This document shows, one piece after another, positions 44,701 through 54,835 of a stretch of DNA of 64,000 nucleotides. The DNA comes from Plutella xylostella. Its lineage: Eukaryota > Arthropoda > Insecta > Lepidoptera > Plutellidae. The translations under genes were made by a program, and so were the position numbers. Every line of letters begins with the position of its first letter. Positions within the stretch are counted from its first letter, which is position 1. The notes below the pieces were generated by a model, which saw only the letters and a list, made by a program, of their open reading frames with translations, ran no database searches and was not told the origin of the DNA. The DNA is taken from assembly GCF_932276165.1 (NCBI RefSeq), contig NC_064002.1, positions 1,612,001 through 1,676,000 of the forward strand, in the 5' to 3' direction.

Positions 44701-46054
44701 GCAGAGATCCAGCAAATAAATGAAGCACATGCAAGCGAGGAAACAGATAAGACAATGGCATTGTACGATGAATTAGTCACCCTACACCCCACCCCTATGC
44801 CAACAATAGACCTCACAACTCCAAGAAAATCAACCAATATCACAGGTGCAAACAGGCTTAAAAAATATATTAAAATAAAGAAATATATCAGGAAGTCTGA
44901 GCGAGCATTGAAAAAGCATAAGACGCACCTTCCATTGACAAAGGATAGAGTGAGACTTCAACTACTGGTGAATAAATATGAACAAGAGATGTCAGACTAC
45001 AACCAGAAGCTCGCAGACAACAACCAGGAGTGCGAGTTCAACATTGCCATGCTACAGTCTAGGCTGGCCACACTGAAGTCTGCCCTAGAACAGAGAACTC
45101 TGGAATACGAAAACCAGCTGCTGGTGCTGAGTAGTGTGGGCTTAGTTCGGGTTGAGATGCTGCCGGAGAAGTCTTCACCTGCTGAAGCCACCACCGCATC
45201 TCCGGAGGCCACCACCACCACCTCGGAGGCCACAAACAGCATCCCGCTGGCCACCACTGGACTCTCGGGGACCACCACCATCCTCCCGAGGGCCACCACC
45301 ACCTCGGAGGCCAAAAACAGCATCCCGCTGGCCACCACTGGACTCTCGGGGACCACCACCATCCTCCCAAGGGCCACCACCACCTCGGAGGCCACAAACA
45401 GCATCCCGTTGGCCACCACTGGACTCTCGGGGATCACCACCAGACTCTCGGGGACCACCACCATCCTCCCGAGGGCCACCACCATCCTCCCGAGGGCCAC
45501 CACCAGCCTCCCGACGGCCACGCCATCCTCAAGGGTCATCCAGAGTAAATCGGCTACAGCAGATGTTTTTCCGACCTCCAATAATAAATTACATAGGATA
45601 CCCACCTATGCTCAGGCAGCTAGTAGAATAGTAGGTAATAAGCAGTTACCTAAGATGTCACCCACTTACTTGACAAGGCTTACTACTGATACAAGTAGTA
45701 GCAGTTCAGCCAAGGATTACAGCACAGTTGTATACTCCGATAGGCTTGGCAAGGATTTCGGGCACATGTTGGGTAATCATGTAACTGGAAATGTTGTTAA
45801 TCATTGTTACCCAGAACTTTCATTCGCACAAATAGTACAACTGATTTCAGAGAGGTCGTACACCGAAAAAACTACTATATTAATTATGGTGGGAAATAGT
45901 TTAGGTGTGTCAAATTCTGATATAAATAGAAGTTTTGCTATATTAGAAAGCATTCCTGCAAAACATATATTTGTTTGTGCATTTCCTTATTCTTGCACAC
46001 TGCCTGACAAATACAATTATATGACATGTAGCCTAAATAAAAATATGTACAATG
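41721..46054 (+). repeat. tandem duplication, unit 1
   Basis: About 2.06 kb of non-coding DNA plus the first 2.27 kb of the LINE. It is repeated from 46055, with the second unit interrupted by the BEL/Pao element and continuing into the full LINE at 54245-56516. By eye the only difference in the first part is the poly-T length (26 against 30). The join at 46053-46057 shares CG between the two sides. Confidence 0.85.
43783..46054 (+). mobile_element. 3'-truncated duplicate of the CR1-type LINE
   Basis: Same sequence as the 5' UTR and most of ORF1 of the full-length LINE at about 54245-56516. It stops mid-codon at the duplication junction, so it lacks the end of ORF1, all of ORF2 and the tail. 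It is not a normal 5'-truncated insertion but a product of the tandem duplication. Confidence 0.85.
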
Positions 46055-46062
46055 CGGACTGA
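44374..46062 (+). pseudogene. LINE ORF1, truncated duplicate
   Basis: The frame from the ATG at 44374 is identical in protein to the intact ORF1 at 54836 for some 559 residues. It breaks after KNMYNA, where duplicated flanking DNA supplies one foreign codon and a stop. The coiled-coil, the Thr-rich repeats and most of the esterase-like region are present; the last 77 or so residues are missing. Confidence 0.85.
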
Positions 46063-47845
46063 CAGACGTGGACAGTTGCAAACTTTTGGTCATACTGAAC
46101 AACTTTTTCTTACAACTTTGGGAAATTACAAAAAAAAACAAGTGAAAAGTTACGTAATCAACAAAGTTTATATATTGTTGCTGTCCTAATTTACCCCGTT
46201 GGTACAAAGTGTATATATTTTTTTTTTAAATAGTTATTTATTCAGTAGAAATAAACACACTTAACAAAAAACAAAAACGCCAAACTGTACAACAGTTTGT
46301 TGGCGTGACGCGCTCTTAACATTTGTTTTAGCAAATCTTACAACTAATATACCTACTTAAATAACCTACCTAATTAAATAATATGTATATTAAGCAAAAT
46401 TCTGTCGTGCATTTCCAAGTCACCCTATTAATTCAGCTTAGTATACCCTGTATACCTTGTAGGTAGTTAATCTTTTATTTTTAAATTTATAACAAAATTG
46501 GAATAACTATCGAGGCCAGAAAATCCGCAACAGTCGAGTATAATCCCAATTTTAACTCGTTGAATATTTCAGTGGATCTTGCCTCTGTAATAAAATAATT
46601 ACGACCATAAATACCCAATAGCGGACCACTGCATATTCCAGAATAGATTAACAGATTGATCGAATTAATAAACTTGTGGAGAGTCCAATAATTAAGCACA
46701 CAGATAGCGAGATAACGAGAGAAAAGATTCATTATCTCGTTTATCGACTTTGTTACTAGGTATAAGTAATAGGGGCTTTTAATCGCTTGACTTGTAAGAT
46801 GGACTTAATCTACCGATGATAAATAAATGGATAGTTTTTATACATATAGAGTGTAATTTTCAGTTGTATGAAAAAATTAAGGCTATTATTATTATTCTCA
46901 ATTTTAATTTTAACAGTAGTTCTAAGTATACATAGAAATTGATATGATAGGACAAACTTAGACATACTTTGTTTCGCCACTTGCAAACAGACCCCTAAAA
47001 GATAGCAACGTACGCTCACGCAAGCGGCGGTAGATACGCAACTGTGCATGTGCATGTAGCTTTATACCGCTCATTTGTTACCAACTTCAAAAGCAAGTAG
47101 CCTGGTCGCTCAAGGCTTACCCCCGCTGGTAGAGGAAGTCGTTTCTAGACTTAGGCTGCGTCTCCAGTTAACAAACAGTGCAGCGATTATACGAGATTTG
47201 AAACCTCCGTTTACGTTGCGTATCGTCAACTGTCACTGTCAAAATGTAAGGCAAATTCATTGAGTATGAATGGTCCACCGAGTCCGCGTTGTTCTATGGG
47301 CAAAGTTAGTTCCAAAAGTGACATTTGTTTTTTCCATATGTTCGGTGGAATTTCACCAAAGCTAAACGGCAGACTAAGTAAGTAAGGTTACTAAATAAGT
47401 AACCTGTCATACGTCTGTCAGTTAGTACAAAATGTATTTTAATTTTTATTTAAATACGTTTAGCGTTTGGGCAAAGTGACCCTTAGGGTAGTTTCTAAAA
47501 TAGTATCGAATCCTGTGATCGCACCTCAGTTTGTTGTCGACTGAGTTAGCGGCGTATCATATGCCCTTCCTCCTTAAATGTAGTGTTCACAGTATGCTAG
47601 TTCTGCGCTCACTGTGCTCATTAGCATCTCAGTTGTTGGCTGTCAGAATAGCGTAACCTAACCTAACCAACGTTAAAAACCCCTGAAATACAATACTAAA
47701 AGTCGCATTACTTTAATACGGTTGAACCGATTTTGATACAATGTGGCTAAGAACACTCTAGGTAACATAACGTAATATCACCCTAAAAACAAAACGAATC
47801 TGTTCAGCCATTTTGGAGTTACACTACCATAAACAGATATTTTAG

Positions 47846-47878
<33 letters not shown>

Positions 47879-48120
47879 CCCTGGCAACCCTACGAACCGG
47901 GTGTCAAAAAAACCAGCTGATTTAATTTATTTTAATATTACTAAATTTAATGTCTAATTACGTTTAAAACTAGTGTTAACTTAAAGAATATAGTGTTATA
48001 CAGCTGTGCAAATGAAGACAAGCCTTCAAACCCTGAAATAAAACACTTACGGGACTCGGATATTTGAAGCAGCGGCACCTGTCAAAGTTCGAATTAGCCA
48101 ACGGATATCTATCAGGGGAG
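46055..48120 (+). repeat. tandem duplication, unit 2 (left part)
   Basis: Copy of 41721-43782. It ends with GGGAG (48116-48120), the left target duplicate of the BEL/Pao element; the unit resumes at 54240. No gene was recognised. The short frames found identically in both units (for example 42741 and 47075) have no known domain. Confidence 0.85.
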
Positions 48121-48235
48121 TGTTGAGTTCATTTTCTAGTAGCAAATAAACCATCAGTAAGAACGCACGCTGCTCATCATTTCTCCACCTTTAAAATACA
48201 GTGACATAGTAAAATCAACCTAATTAGCACCCACA
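48121..48235 (+). repeat. 5' LTR of the BEL/Pao element
   Basis: TGTTGAGTTC...GCACCCACA, 115 bp, unusually short for the family. A primer site candidate (TGGTCGTTATCG) begins four bases later, but I could not match it to a tRNA. Confidence 0.95.
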
Positions 48236-48593
48236 TAATGGTCGTTATCGAGCCGAATCAAAGTTGTTTACTACAAATTCGCCGGTAACCAGCCCGGCTG
48301 AGAACAAAAGAATTCTTATCTATCGTCGAGTGAAGTCGAGAAAACAAGTGTTGATTTCAAATAAAATTAAAGTAATGCAAGTGTGGACATTAATTTAAAC
48401 AGTGTTAACTTATGGACTAACCAGTGCTTAAAAACGAAACCTAAAGAACTAAATACCTAATCAAAGTGTGTATGAACGCTAAGTGAATAACTATTATAAG
48501 AATTGACTTTGTGAACGTGTTGAACATTAAAATAGTGCGATATACCTACCTAACACTTTGGACTATCAAACGTAAATATAGTGTTTATGCAAA
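48236..48593 (+). other. 5' leader of the BEL/Pao element
   Basis: 358 bp, non-coding, between the 5' LTR and the ATG at 48594. Confidence 0.7.
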
Positions 48594-51500
48594 ATGGAAG
48601 CGGAAAAGGAACTATTGCAAATTTTAGAAGATAAAATATCAATGTTACAAAAAGTGTTAGTTAATTTTAAGAAATGTCCTAAGGCTAGGCTTACGAAAGG
48701 TTACATTACCGTGAGACTACAAACTATTCAAGAATATTGGCGAGACTTTACGAATGCACATTTGGCCCTAACTAGAAAAGTACCTAAACAAAATAGACAA
48801 AATTACCCGTACTTTGCAAACGACGAGTACTACGAAGTTGAAGAATTATACTTGGGTTTACAAGCGGATTTGACTGACTTATTATCTGAGTGCTCGCCGC
48901 CAGCCACCAGCCGGCAGTCAGCAGGCGCAGCCAGCACCAACATGGAGGCCGCTGACGCGTCGCAGGTCAAGCTACCAAGGATACAGCTGCCTACATTCTC
49001 AGGGTCTTACGAAGAGTTCCCGGCCTTCAAGGATTTGTTTACATCATTAGTAGACAACAATGTTACACTTAGCAATGTCCAAAAGTTACACTATTTGAAG
49101 AGTAGCATCAAAGGAGAACCAGAGTCGTTACTGAAGCACATGCAAGTTGTAGAATGCAACTACGAACCAGCGTGGAAACTGTTACAAGAACGATACAACA
49201 ATATGAGACTTATTACCAACTCTGTGTTGAAGCGATTATTTAACCAAAGGAAGATCTCTGCACCTACAGCTGACAACATTCGTTCACTGTTAGACACAAC
49301 TAATGATTGTCTAAACAGCCTGAGAAACCTAAGCATATCAACTGATTCTTGGGATCCAGTCATCATATTTCTGGTCATTCAGAAGTTGGACCCAGAGTCA
49401 CATCAAGAATGGGAACAATCAGCTTTCAATGGAAACAGCGCAGAACTACCTAAGTGGACGGAGTTATCAAGATTCTTAGAAACTAAATATCGAACACTGG
49501 AGCTAGTTAACCCACCACAGAGACAGAAGATAACACAGAGCCAAAACAGAGAAAGAGAATACAAAGTTCATGTTTCTACGGATACCAACAGTACCAATAA
49601 CTATAACAACAAGGAGAAATGCTGCTCAATGTGCACAGAAAACCACACCTTATGTCATTGTAGAGAGTTCATATCAAAGGTGCCAAGAGAGAGATGCGAG
49701 TTCGTGAAAAACAATCAACTATGTTTTAATTGTTTGGCCCCAGGACATTCAGCTTTTAGATGTCGACTCAGAATGTTCTGCCGAGTATGTAAGAAGCGTC
49801 ATCACACGCTACTGCATGAGACCTATCAACCAAACAATGTGGAATGTCACCATGATACAGCTACCAACGAGAACAACAACATCAATGAACCAGTCTCAGA
49901 GCTATCAACCAACATAGCAACCAACACGTCTACTGCGCTCCTGGCTACAGCCCTAGTACCAGTGAGAGATGAATCATCAGGACGTGTCACCATGTTAAGA
50001 GCACTAATCGACAATGGATCACAAGCAAGTTTTATTAGTGAGAGAGCCGCCCAGTTACTTAAGCTGAAGAGGATACCCTGCAATGGTACAATCACTGGCG
50101 TCGGCACAACAAAGACAACAGTCAAACACGTAGCTCAAATTGAGGTTCTTTCAAGCCAAGATAACAAATTCAGCCTCAAATTGAAAGTTTATGTAATGCC
50201 TACGCGTTTAACATCACAATTACCAACGAGAGTTATCTCTGAACGCACCTGGTCACACATCCATGGTATAGCTTTAGCTGACCCCGGCTTCAACCAACCT
50301 GGACCTGTAGACATGCTGCTGGGTGTAGAAGTGTGTGCCGCAATTATGAAAGGCGAGATTATCAAGGGTCCCCCAGGCACCCCTAGTGCTCAAAATACCA
50401 GCCTTGGGTGGATTCTCTTCGGGCACATCACTTCAGAGGAACACAGAGATGAATATACAGTAATGCACCATCAGATTGATCTGGAAATAAACAGTATGCT
50501 AAAACAAATGTGGGAATTGAATGATCATGAGCAAAAGATCCTAACCGCAGAAGAGAGAAGATGTGAAGAAATATATGAATCAAATCATTCCAGAACAGAA
50601 GATGGCAGGTACATTGTGAAGTTGCCTTTTAAAACAGAGAATAGATTATCAATACAGAATGGATCGAGAGACATAGCTCTGAGAAGTCTAAAGCAACTAG
50701 AGAGACGCTTCGAAAAGAATCAAAAGCTAAAGGAAGAATACACAAAAGTGATAGAAGAATATCTTGAGATGGAGCATATGGAAGAAGTACCTATAGAAGA
50801 AATCAACAAGCCAGCTGTATACTTACCGCATCATGCAGTTATGAAGGAAGAGAAAGAAACATCAAAATGTAGAGTGGTATTCAACGCCTCATGCAAGGGA
50901 ACCAACAATACTTCCCTGAATGATGAACTGCTAGTTGGTCCACAACTACAAGAAGACATGCGAAGCATTATAATGAGATGGCGCATGCACAAAGTTTGCT
51001 TCGCCGCTGACGCAGTTAAAATGTACCGAATGATATTAATAACAGAGGAGGACAAAGATAATCAAAGAATCCTATGGCGTAAAAGTGGAACCGAACCTGT
51101 AAAAGATTATCGATTAAACAGAGTAACATTCGGAACGGCTTCAGCCCCTTACTTAGCCGTTAAAACTCTGCTTCAGCTAGCTAAAGATGAAGGCCACATT
51201 AACGAAGAAGCAGCTAAAATAATCAAAGAAGATTGTTTCATGGATGATATAGTATCTGGAAAGGAAACACTAGAAGACGCAATCAAAACAGCTAAAGATA
51301 TAGAGAAGATATTACAGAAAGGAGGTTTCATATTACAGAAGTGGTGCTCAAATGACGTAGATTTCCTGAAACAATTCGAACCATCAAAGATTAGCACACA
51401 TGTCAACATAAAATTTGGTATAGATGGCATCATAAAGACACTAGGCCTCATCTGGAACATGGGAGAAGATGTATTTCAATATCAAAACAGCTTACCTGCT

Positions 51501-53795
51501 ACAGCGGAATCATACACGAAGAGAAGTATCCTGGCAGAAATACAGAAGTTGTTCGATCCTCTTGGATGGATTGCCCCGGCGATTATCCCTGCAAAGATAC
51601 TCATGCAAAGATTATGGTTACAAAGAACTGGATGGGATGAAAACGTAGACGAAGAAACAAGAGAAGAGTGGATAGAACTTAGAGAGAAATTTCATGAGCT
51701 GGACCAAGTACAAGTAAAGAGATGGCATGAAACGACTGAAAGCAACAGAGATCATACATCTATACATGGTTTCTGTGATGCTTCCACCAAAGCCTATGCA
51801 GCAGTAGCATATCTCAGAGTAGAAGACAAAGAAGGAAATGTAACAATCAACATAATAGCCGCTAAAACTCGAGTAGCACCACTAAAACCAGTAACACTCC
51901 CTCGTCTGGAACTATGCGGTGCAGTACTGCTTGCAAAGATGCTGAAACAAATAAGAGCAGCCATGAGGATTTCTGAAAGTAAAGTTCATGCTTGGACAGA
52001 CTCCACAATCGTACTGTCCTGGTTGTCTGGAGATCCAGCAAGATGGAACACCTTCGTGCGTAATCGAGTTGTAACTATTTTAGACGATGTTAAAAACAAT
52101 TGGAATCATGTCCAGACTCACGAGAATCCAGCAGATGTAGCTACGAGAGGCATTGAAATAGCAGATTTAAAGCAACACAAACTATGGTGGAAGGGCCCAC
52201 AGTGGCTAAGAGAGAAAGAAGTCATCTACAGCAAACCGGCATACCTGGAGACAAACCTGGAAAAAAGAGAAAAGATAAAGATTAATACAACAATAGTAAA
52301 TGAAGATGAAAACATAGAGAAACAATTTGAAAACATGGAAGATTTAACACAACTCCTCATAGTCATCACACACTGCAGAAGATTCATGCGATACAAGAAA
52401 GATAACCTGAAAGAAAGACCTATAACTACAAAGGAACTGAATGAATCACTAAACGCATGCATAAAAATAGTTCAAAGAAATAATTTCGAAGAAGAAATAA
52501 ACAGATTAAAGGAAAACCTTGAAGTCAAAAGGGAAAGCAAGTTGAGTTTACTAAAACCATACATGGATAATGAAGGAATAGTAAGAGTGGGTGGAAGACT
52601 GAGACACGCAAACATAGAAGAAGACAGAAAACACCCCATCATTATACCAAGTGAAGGTTACCTTATCACATTAATAATCACTGATGCACATGCAAAAACG
52701 TTACATGGAGGAATCCAACTTATGCTTGAGTACCTGAGATCAAAATATTGGATTCTGAAAGTAAAGAATTTAGTAAAAACGAAGATACGTAATTGCTTGA
52801 TATGCGCCAAACAGAGAGCATTAGTAAGAAACCAGCTGATGGGAGACCTACCGACAGCCCGAGTCAACCCAGCCAGACCGTTCTATAATAGTGGAGTTGA
52901 TTTCGCGGGTCCTTATCAAGTTCTAATGTCAAGAAGCAGAGGGGCGAAAACATGCAAGGCATATGTGGCACTGTTTATCTGTATGGCCACGAAAGCAATA
53001 CACTTAGAACTTGTCGGAGATCTGACATCAGAGGCATACATAGGTGCATACAGGAGATTCATCTCAAGACGAGGCCGCTGCTCGCACCTATGGAGTGACC
53101 AGGGAAGAAACTTTATCGGCGCCGACAAGGAGTTAAAAACAGCATTGAAGGAGGCTAAACTCGATTTTGAAGGAGACATAGCAGAGACACTTGCCAAAGA
53201 TGGAACTCAATGGCATTTCATTCCTGGATATAGCCCTCATATGGGAGGCTTATGGGAGGCGGGCGTCAAGTCCATGAAGTACCACATGAAAAGGATTCTG
53301 ACCTCTCACCTCACGTTCGAAGAGATGTCTACACTCCTGTGTCAGATAGAAGCCTGTCTTAACTCCCGGCCTATATCTACAATTGAATCTGAATCTGAAA
53401 CAATAACACTAACACCAGGCCATTTCCTGATCGGCGAAGCGCCTGTGACTGTTCCAAACCCAGACCTGAAGTCAGTGAAGGTTAGTCGACTGACACGTTG
53501 GCAACATTTACAGAAACTCCTATCAGACTTTTGGCAAATATGGCAGAGTGAATACCTCGCACGATTACAACAAAGACCAAAATGGCTAAAGAAAGTACAG
53601 GAATTTGAAAAAGGACAAATTCTACTTATAAAAACAGAAAACCTGCCACCTGGCAAATGGAGTCTCGGCCGCATCGTGGACAAGCACCCGGGCGCTGACG
53701 GAGTCACCAGAGTGTACAGTGTGAAGAGTGGTAACAGTGTAGTGCAAAGACCTATGAATAAATTGTGTTACTTACCTATAGACACTGCCACTTAA
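48594..53795 (+). CDS. BEL/Pao gag-pol polyprotein
   Basis: 1733 residues from a true ATG. Order: a gag region typical of Pao elements (LPRIQLPTFSGSYEEFPAF at about 127); Cys/His knuckles (CFNCLAPGHSAFRC at about 377 and CRVCKKRHH); aspartic protease ALIDNGSQASF at about 470. Reverse transcriptase follows, with CRVVFNASC, FAADAVKMYR and the catalytic box FMDD (about 881) in place of YMDD. Next is Pao-type RNase H (GFCDASTKAYAA, TLPRLELCGA, AWTDSTIVLSWL). Integrase has zinc ligands in HAKTLHGGI and CLICAKQ and catalytic residues in VDFAGP, SDQGRNF and GGLWEAGVK (about 1434, 1500, 1552). The C-terminal Pao domain ends PPGKWSLGRI...NKLCYLP. No stops or shifts; no env. Confidence 0.96.
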   Translation: MEAEKELLQILEDKISMLQKVLVNFKKCPKARLTKGYITVRLQTIQEYWRDFTNAHLALTRKVPKQNRQNYPYFANDEYYEVEELYLGLQADLTDLLSECSPPATSRQSAGAASTNMEAADASQVKLPRIQLPTFSGSYEEFPAFKDLFTSLVDNNVTLSNVQKLHYLKSSIKGEPESLLKHMQVVECNYEPAWKLLQERYNNMRLITNSVLKRLFNQRKISAPTADNIRSLLDTTNDCLNSLRNLSISTDSWDPVIIFLVIQKLDPESHQEWEQSAFNGNSAELPKWTELSRFLETKYRTLELVNPPQRQKITQSQNREREYKVHVSTDTNSTNNYNNKEKCCSMCTENHTLCHCREFISKVPRERCEFVKNNQLCFNCLAPGHSAFRCRLRMFCRVCKKRHHTLLHETYQPNNVECHHDTATNENNNINEPVSELSTNIATNTSTALLATALVPVRDESSGRVTMLRALIDNGSQASFISERAAQLLKLKRIPCNGTITGVGTTKTTVKHVAQIEVLSSQDNKFSLKLKVYVMPTRLTSQLPTRVISERTWSHIHGIALADPGFNQPGPVDMLLGVEVCAAIMKGEIIKGPPGTPSAQNTSLGWILFGHITSEEHRDEYTVMHHQIDLEINSMLKQMWELNDHEQKILTAEERRCEEIYESNHSRTEDGRYIVKLPFKTENRLSIQNGSRDIALRSLKQLERRFEKNQKLKEEYTKVIEEYLEMEHMEEVPIEEINKPAVYLPHHAVMKEEKETSKCRVVFNASCKGTNNTSLNDELLVGPQLQEDMRSIIMRWRMHKVCFAADAVKMYRMILITEEDKDNQRILWRKSGTEPVKDYRLNRVTFGTASAPYLAVKTLLQLAKDEGHINEEAAKIIKEDCFMDDIVSGKETLEDAIKTAKDIEKILQKGGFILQKWCSNDVDFLKQFEPSKISTHVNIKFGIDGIIKTLGLIWNMGEDVFQYQNSLPATAESYTKRSILAEIQKLFDPLGWIAPAIIPAKILMQRLWLQRTGWDENVDEETREEWIELREKFHELDQVQVKRWHETTESNRDHTSIHGFCDASTKAYAAVAYLRVEDKEGNVTINIIAAKTRVAPLKPVTLPRLELCGAVLLAKMLKQIRAAMRISESKVHAWTDSTIVLSWLSGDPARWNTFVRNRVVTILDDVKNNWNHVQTHENPADVATRGIEIADLKQHKLWWKGPQWLREKEVIYSKPAYLETNLEKREKIKINTTIVNEDENIEKQFENMEDLTQLLIVITHCRRFMRYKKDNLKERPITTKELNESLNACIKIVQRNNFEEEINRLKENLEVKRESKLSLLKPYMDNEGIVRVGGRLRHANIEEDRKHPIIIPSEGYLITLIITDAHAKTLHGGIQLMLEYLRSKYWILKVKNLVKTKIRNCLICAKQRALVRNQLMGDLPTARVNPARPFYNSGVDFAGPYQVLMSRSRGAKTCKAYVALFICMATKAIHLELVGDLTSEAYIGAYRRFISRRGRCSHLWSDQGRNFIGADKELKTALKEAKLDFEGDIAETLAKDGTQWHFIPGYSPHMGGLWEAGVKSMKYHMKRILTSHLTFEEMSTLLCQIEACLNSRPISTIESESETITLTPGHFLIGEAPVTVPNPDLKSVKVSRLTRWQHLQKLLSDFWQIWQSEYLARLQQRPKWLKKVQEFEKGQILLIKTENLPPGKWSLGRIVDKHPGADGVTRVYSVKSGNSVVQRPMNKLCYLPIDTAT

Positions 53796-54124
53796 AACTT
53801 AACTATTTAATATTTTCAGTAGCTTTGTTTACCTAACTAATTCTAAATGAAATAAGTTGCATGATCAAATACTTAAGTTAAAATGTTCTTATTACCTAAC
53901 GTTACTTATTGAAAAATGTAGTATTTACTTAATCAATCTTTAAGATACAGTCCACAGAGTTAAAATTCAGTTTAAATAAAAATGCATTGTAATTTGTAAG
54001 TAAAGAAGTATGTATTCAGTCAAGTAAAGGATCTATAATATCAATTCTATCTATTTAAGGCCATTAGCATTGTATAATCACTTTTTTAAAAGGGCCTTTA
54101 ATAAATGCCCTTTGGGGGGCGGTA
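53796..54124 (+). other. 3' untranslated region of the BEL/Pao element
   Basis: About 330 bp, AT-rich, ending in the G-rich plus-strand primer candidate TTTGGGGGGCGGTA at the LTR edge. Confidence 0.7.
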
Positions 54125-54239
54125 TGTTGAGTTCATTTTCTAGTAGCAAATAAACCATCAGTAAGAACGCACGCTGCTCATCATTTCTCCACCTTTAAAA
54201 TACAGTGACATAGTAAAATCAACCTAATTAGCACCCACA
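54125..54239 (+). repeat. 3' LTR of the BEL/Pao element
   Basis: Identical by eye to 48121-48235 and followed by GGGAG. Confidence 0.95.
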
Positions 54240-54835
54240 GGGAGTATTGTTAAAATTACATATTTTTACTAGTATTACTCATTTAAAATCATAATCACTA
54301 AATTATTTAATCATTATTCATTAGTTTGCTGCATACGTGAAATGTTTTTCACACTTCCTTAACCCACTTTTAGACTTTGTGATTTTCAAACTCTGTTGTT
54401 TTCATTTCTAATTTTCAAACTTTCTATTAGCTTTTGTATCCCTTATTCCCTATTATTACTATACCATAGTCTCCACCTACTTAATTGCTATTAGTATTAG
54501 TACTTCATTGAATAATGATCAAGTGATTGTTTTTTTTGGCTTAAAGTTTACATAATTCTAAGTCAATAATACCACTGAGTACCTATTCATTTAAGTAACA
54601 TATTATGCATATTACTCCCTCCCCACCCATAGTTTGTGTTCATGACTACATTGTATATGATAACTAACAAATAAGTTACCTTTTGATCATTTTTACATAG
54701 ACTTACAATATATCAAGTTTTGATTGGTTTGATCAAGTTATACCTAAAGAGGGTTATTTTGTATATATCTTGGATAAACATCCTCTCAATTCTACCTATC
54801 AACATACTAACGGGTAACCCCGGGTGGTTTCAGAC

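Larger units (their letters stand above)
48121..54239 (+). mobile_element. complete BEL/Pao LTR retrotransposon
   Basis: A 6119-bp element with 115-bp LTRs (48121-48235 and 54125-54239) that read as identical, TG...CA ends and a 5-bp target duplication GGGAG (48116-48120 and 54240-54244). It has a single intact 1733-codon frame. The empty target site is preserved at 43778-43782 in the other duplication unit. A G-rich tract (TTTGGGGGGCGG) precedes the 3' LTR. All signs point to a very young, possibly active insertion. Confidence 0.97.

Noticed and set aside
44997..45631. Long open frames on both strands (202, 159 and 112 codons), repeated at 55459-56093
   Set aside because: They lie across the Thr-rich 81-bp repeats of LINE ORF1. 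Repeats of a length divisible by three keep alternative frames open; compositions such as WWWP or RGPPP runs are shadows.
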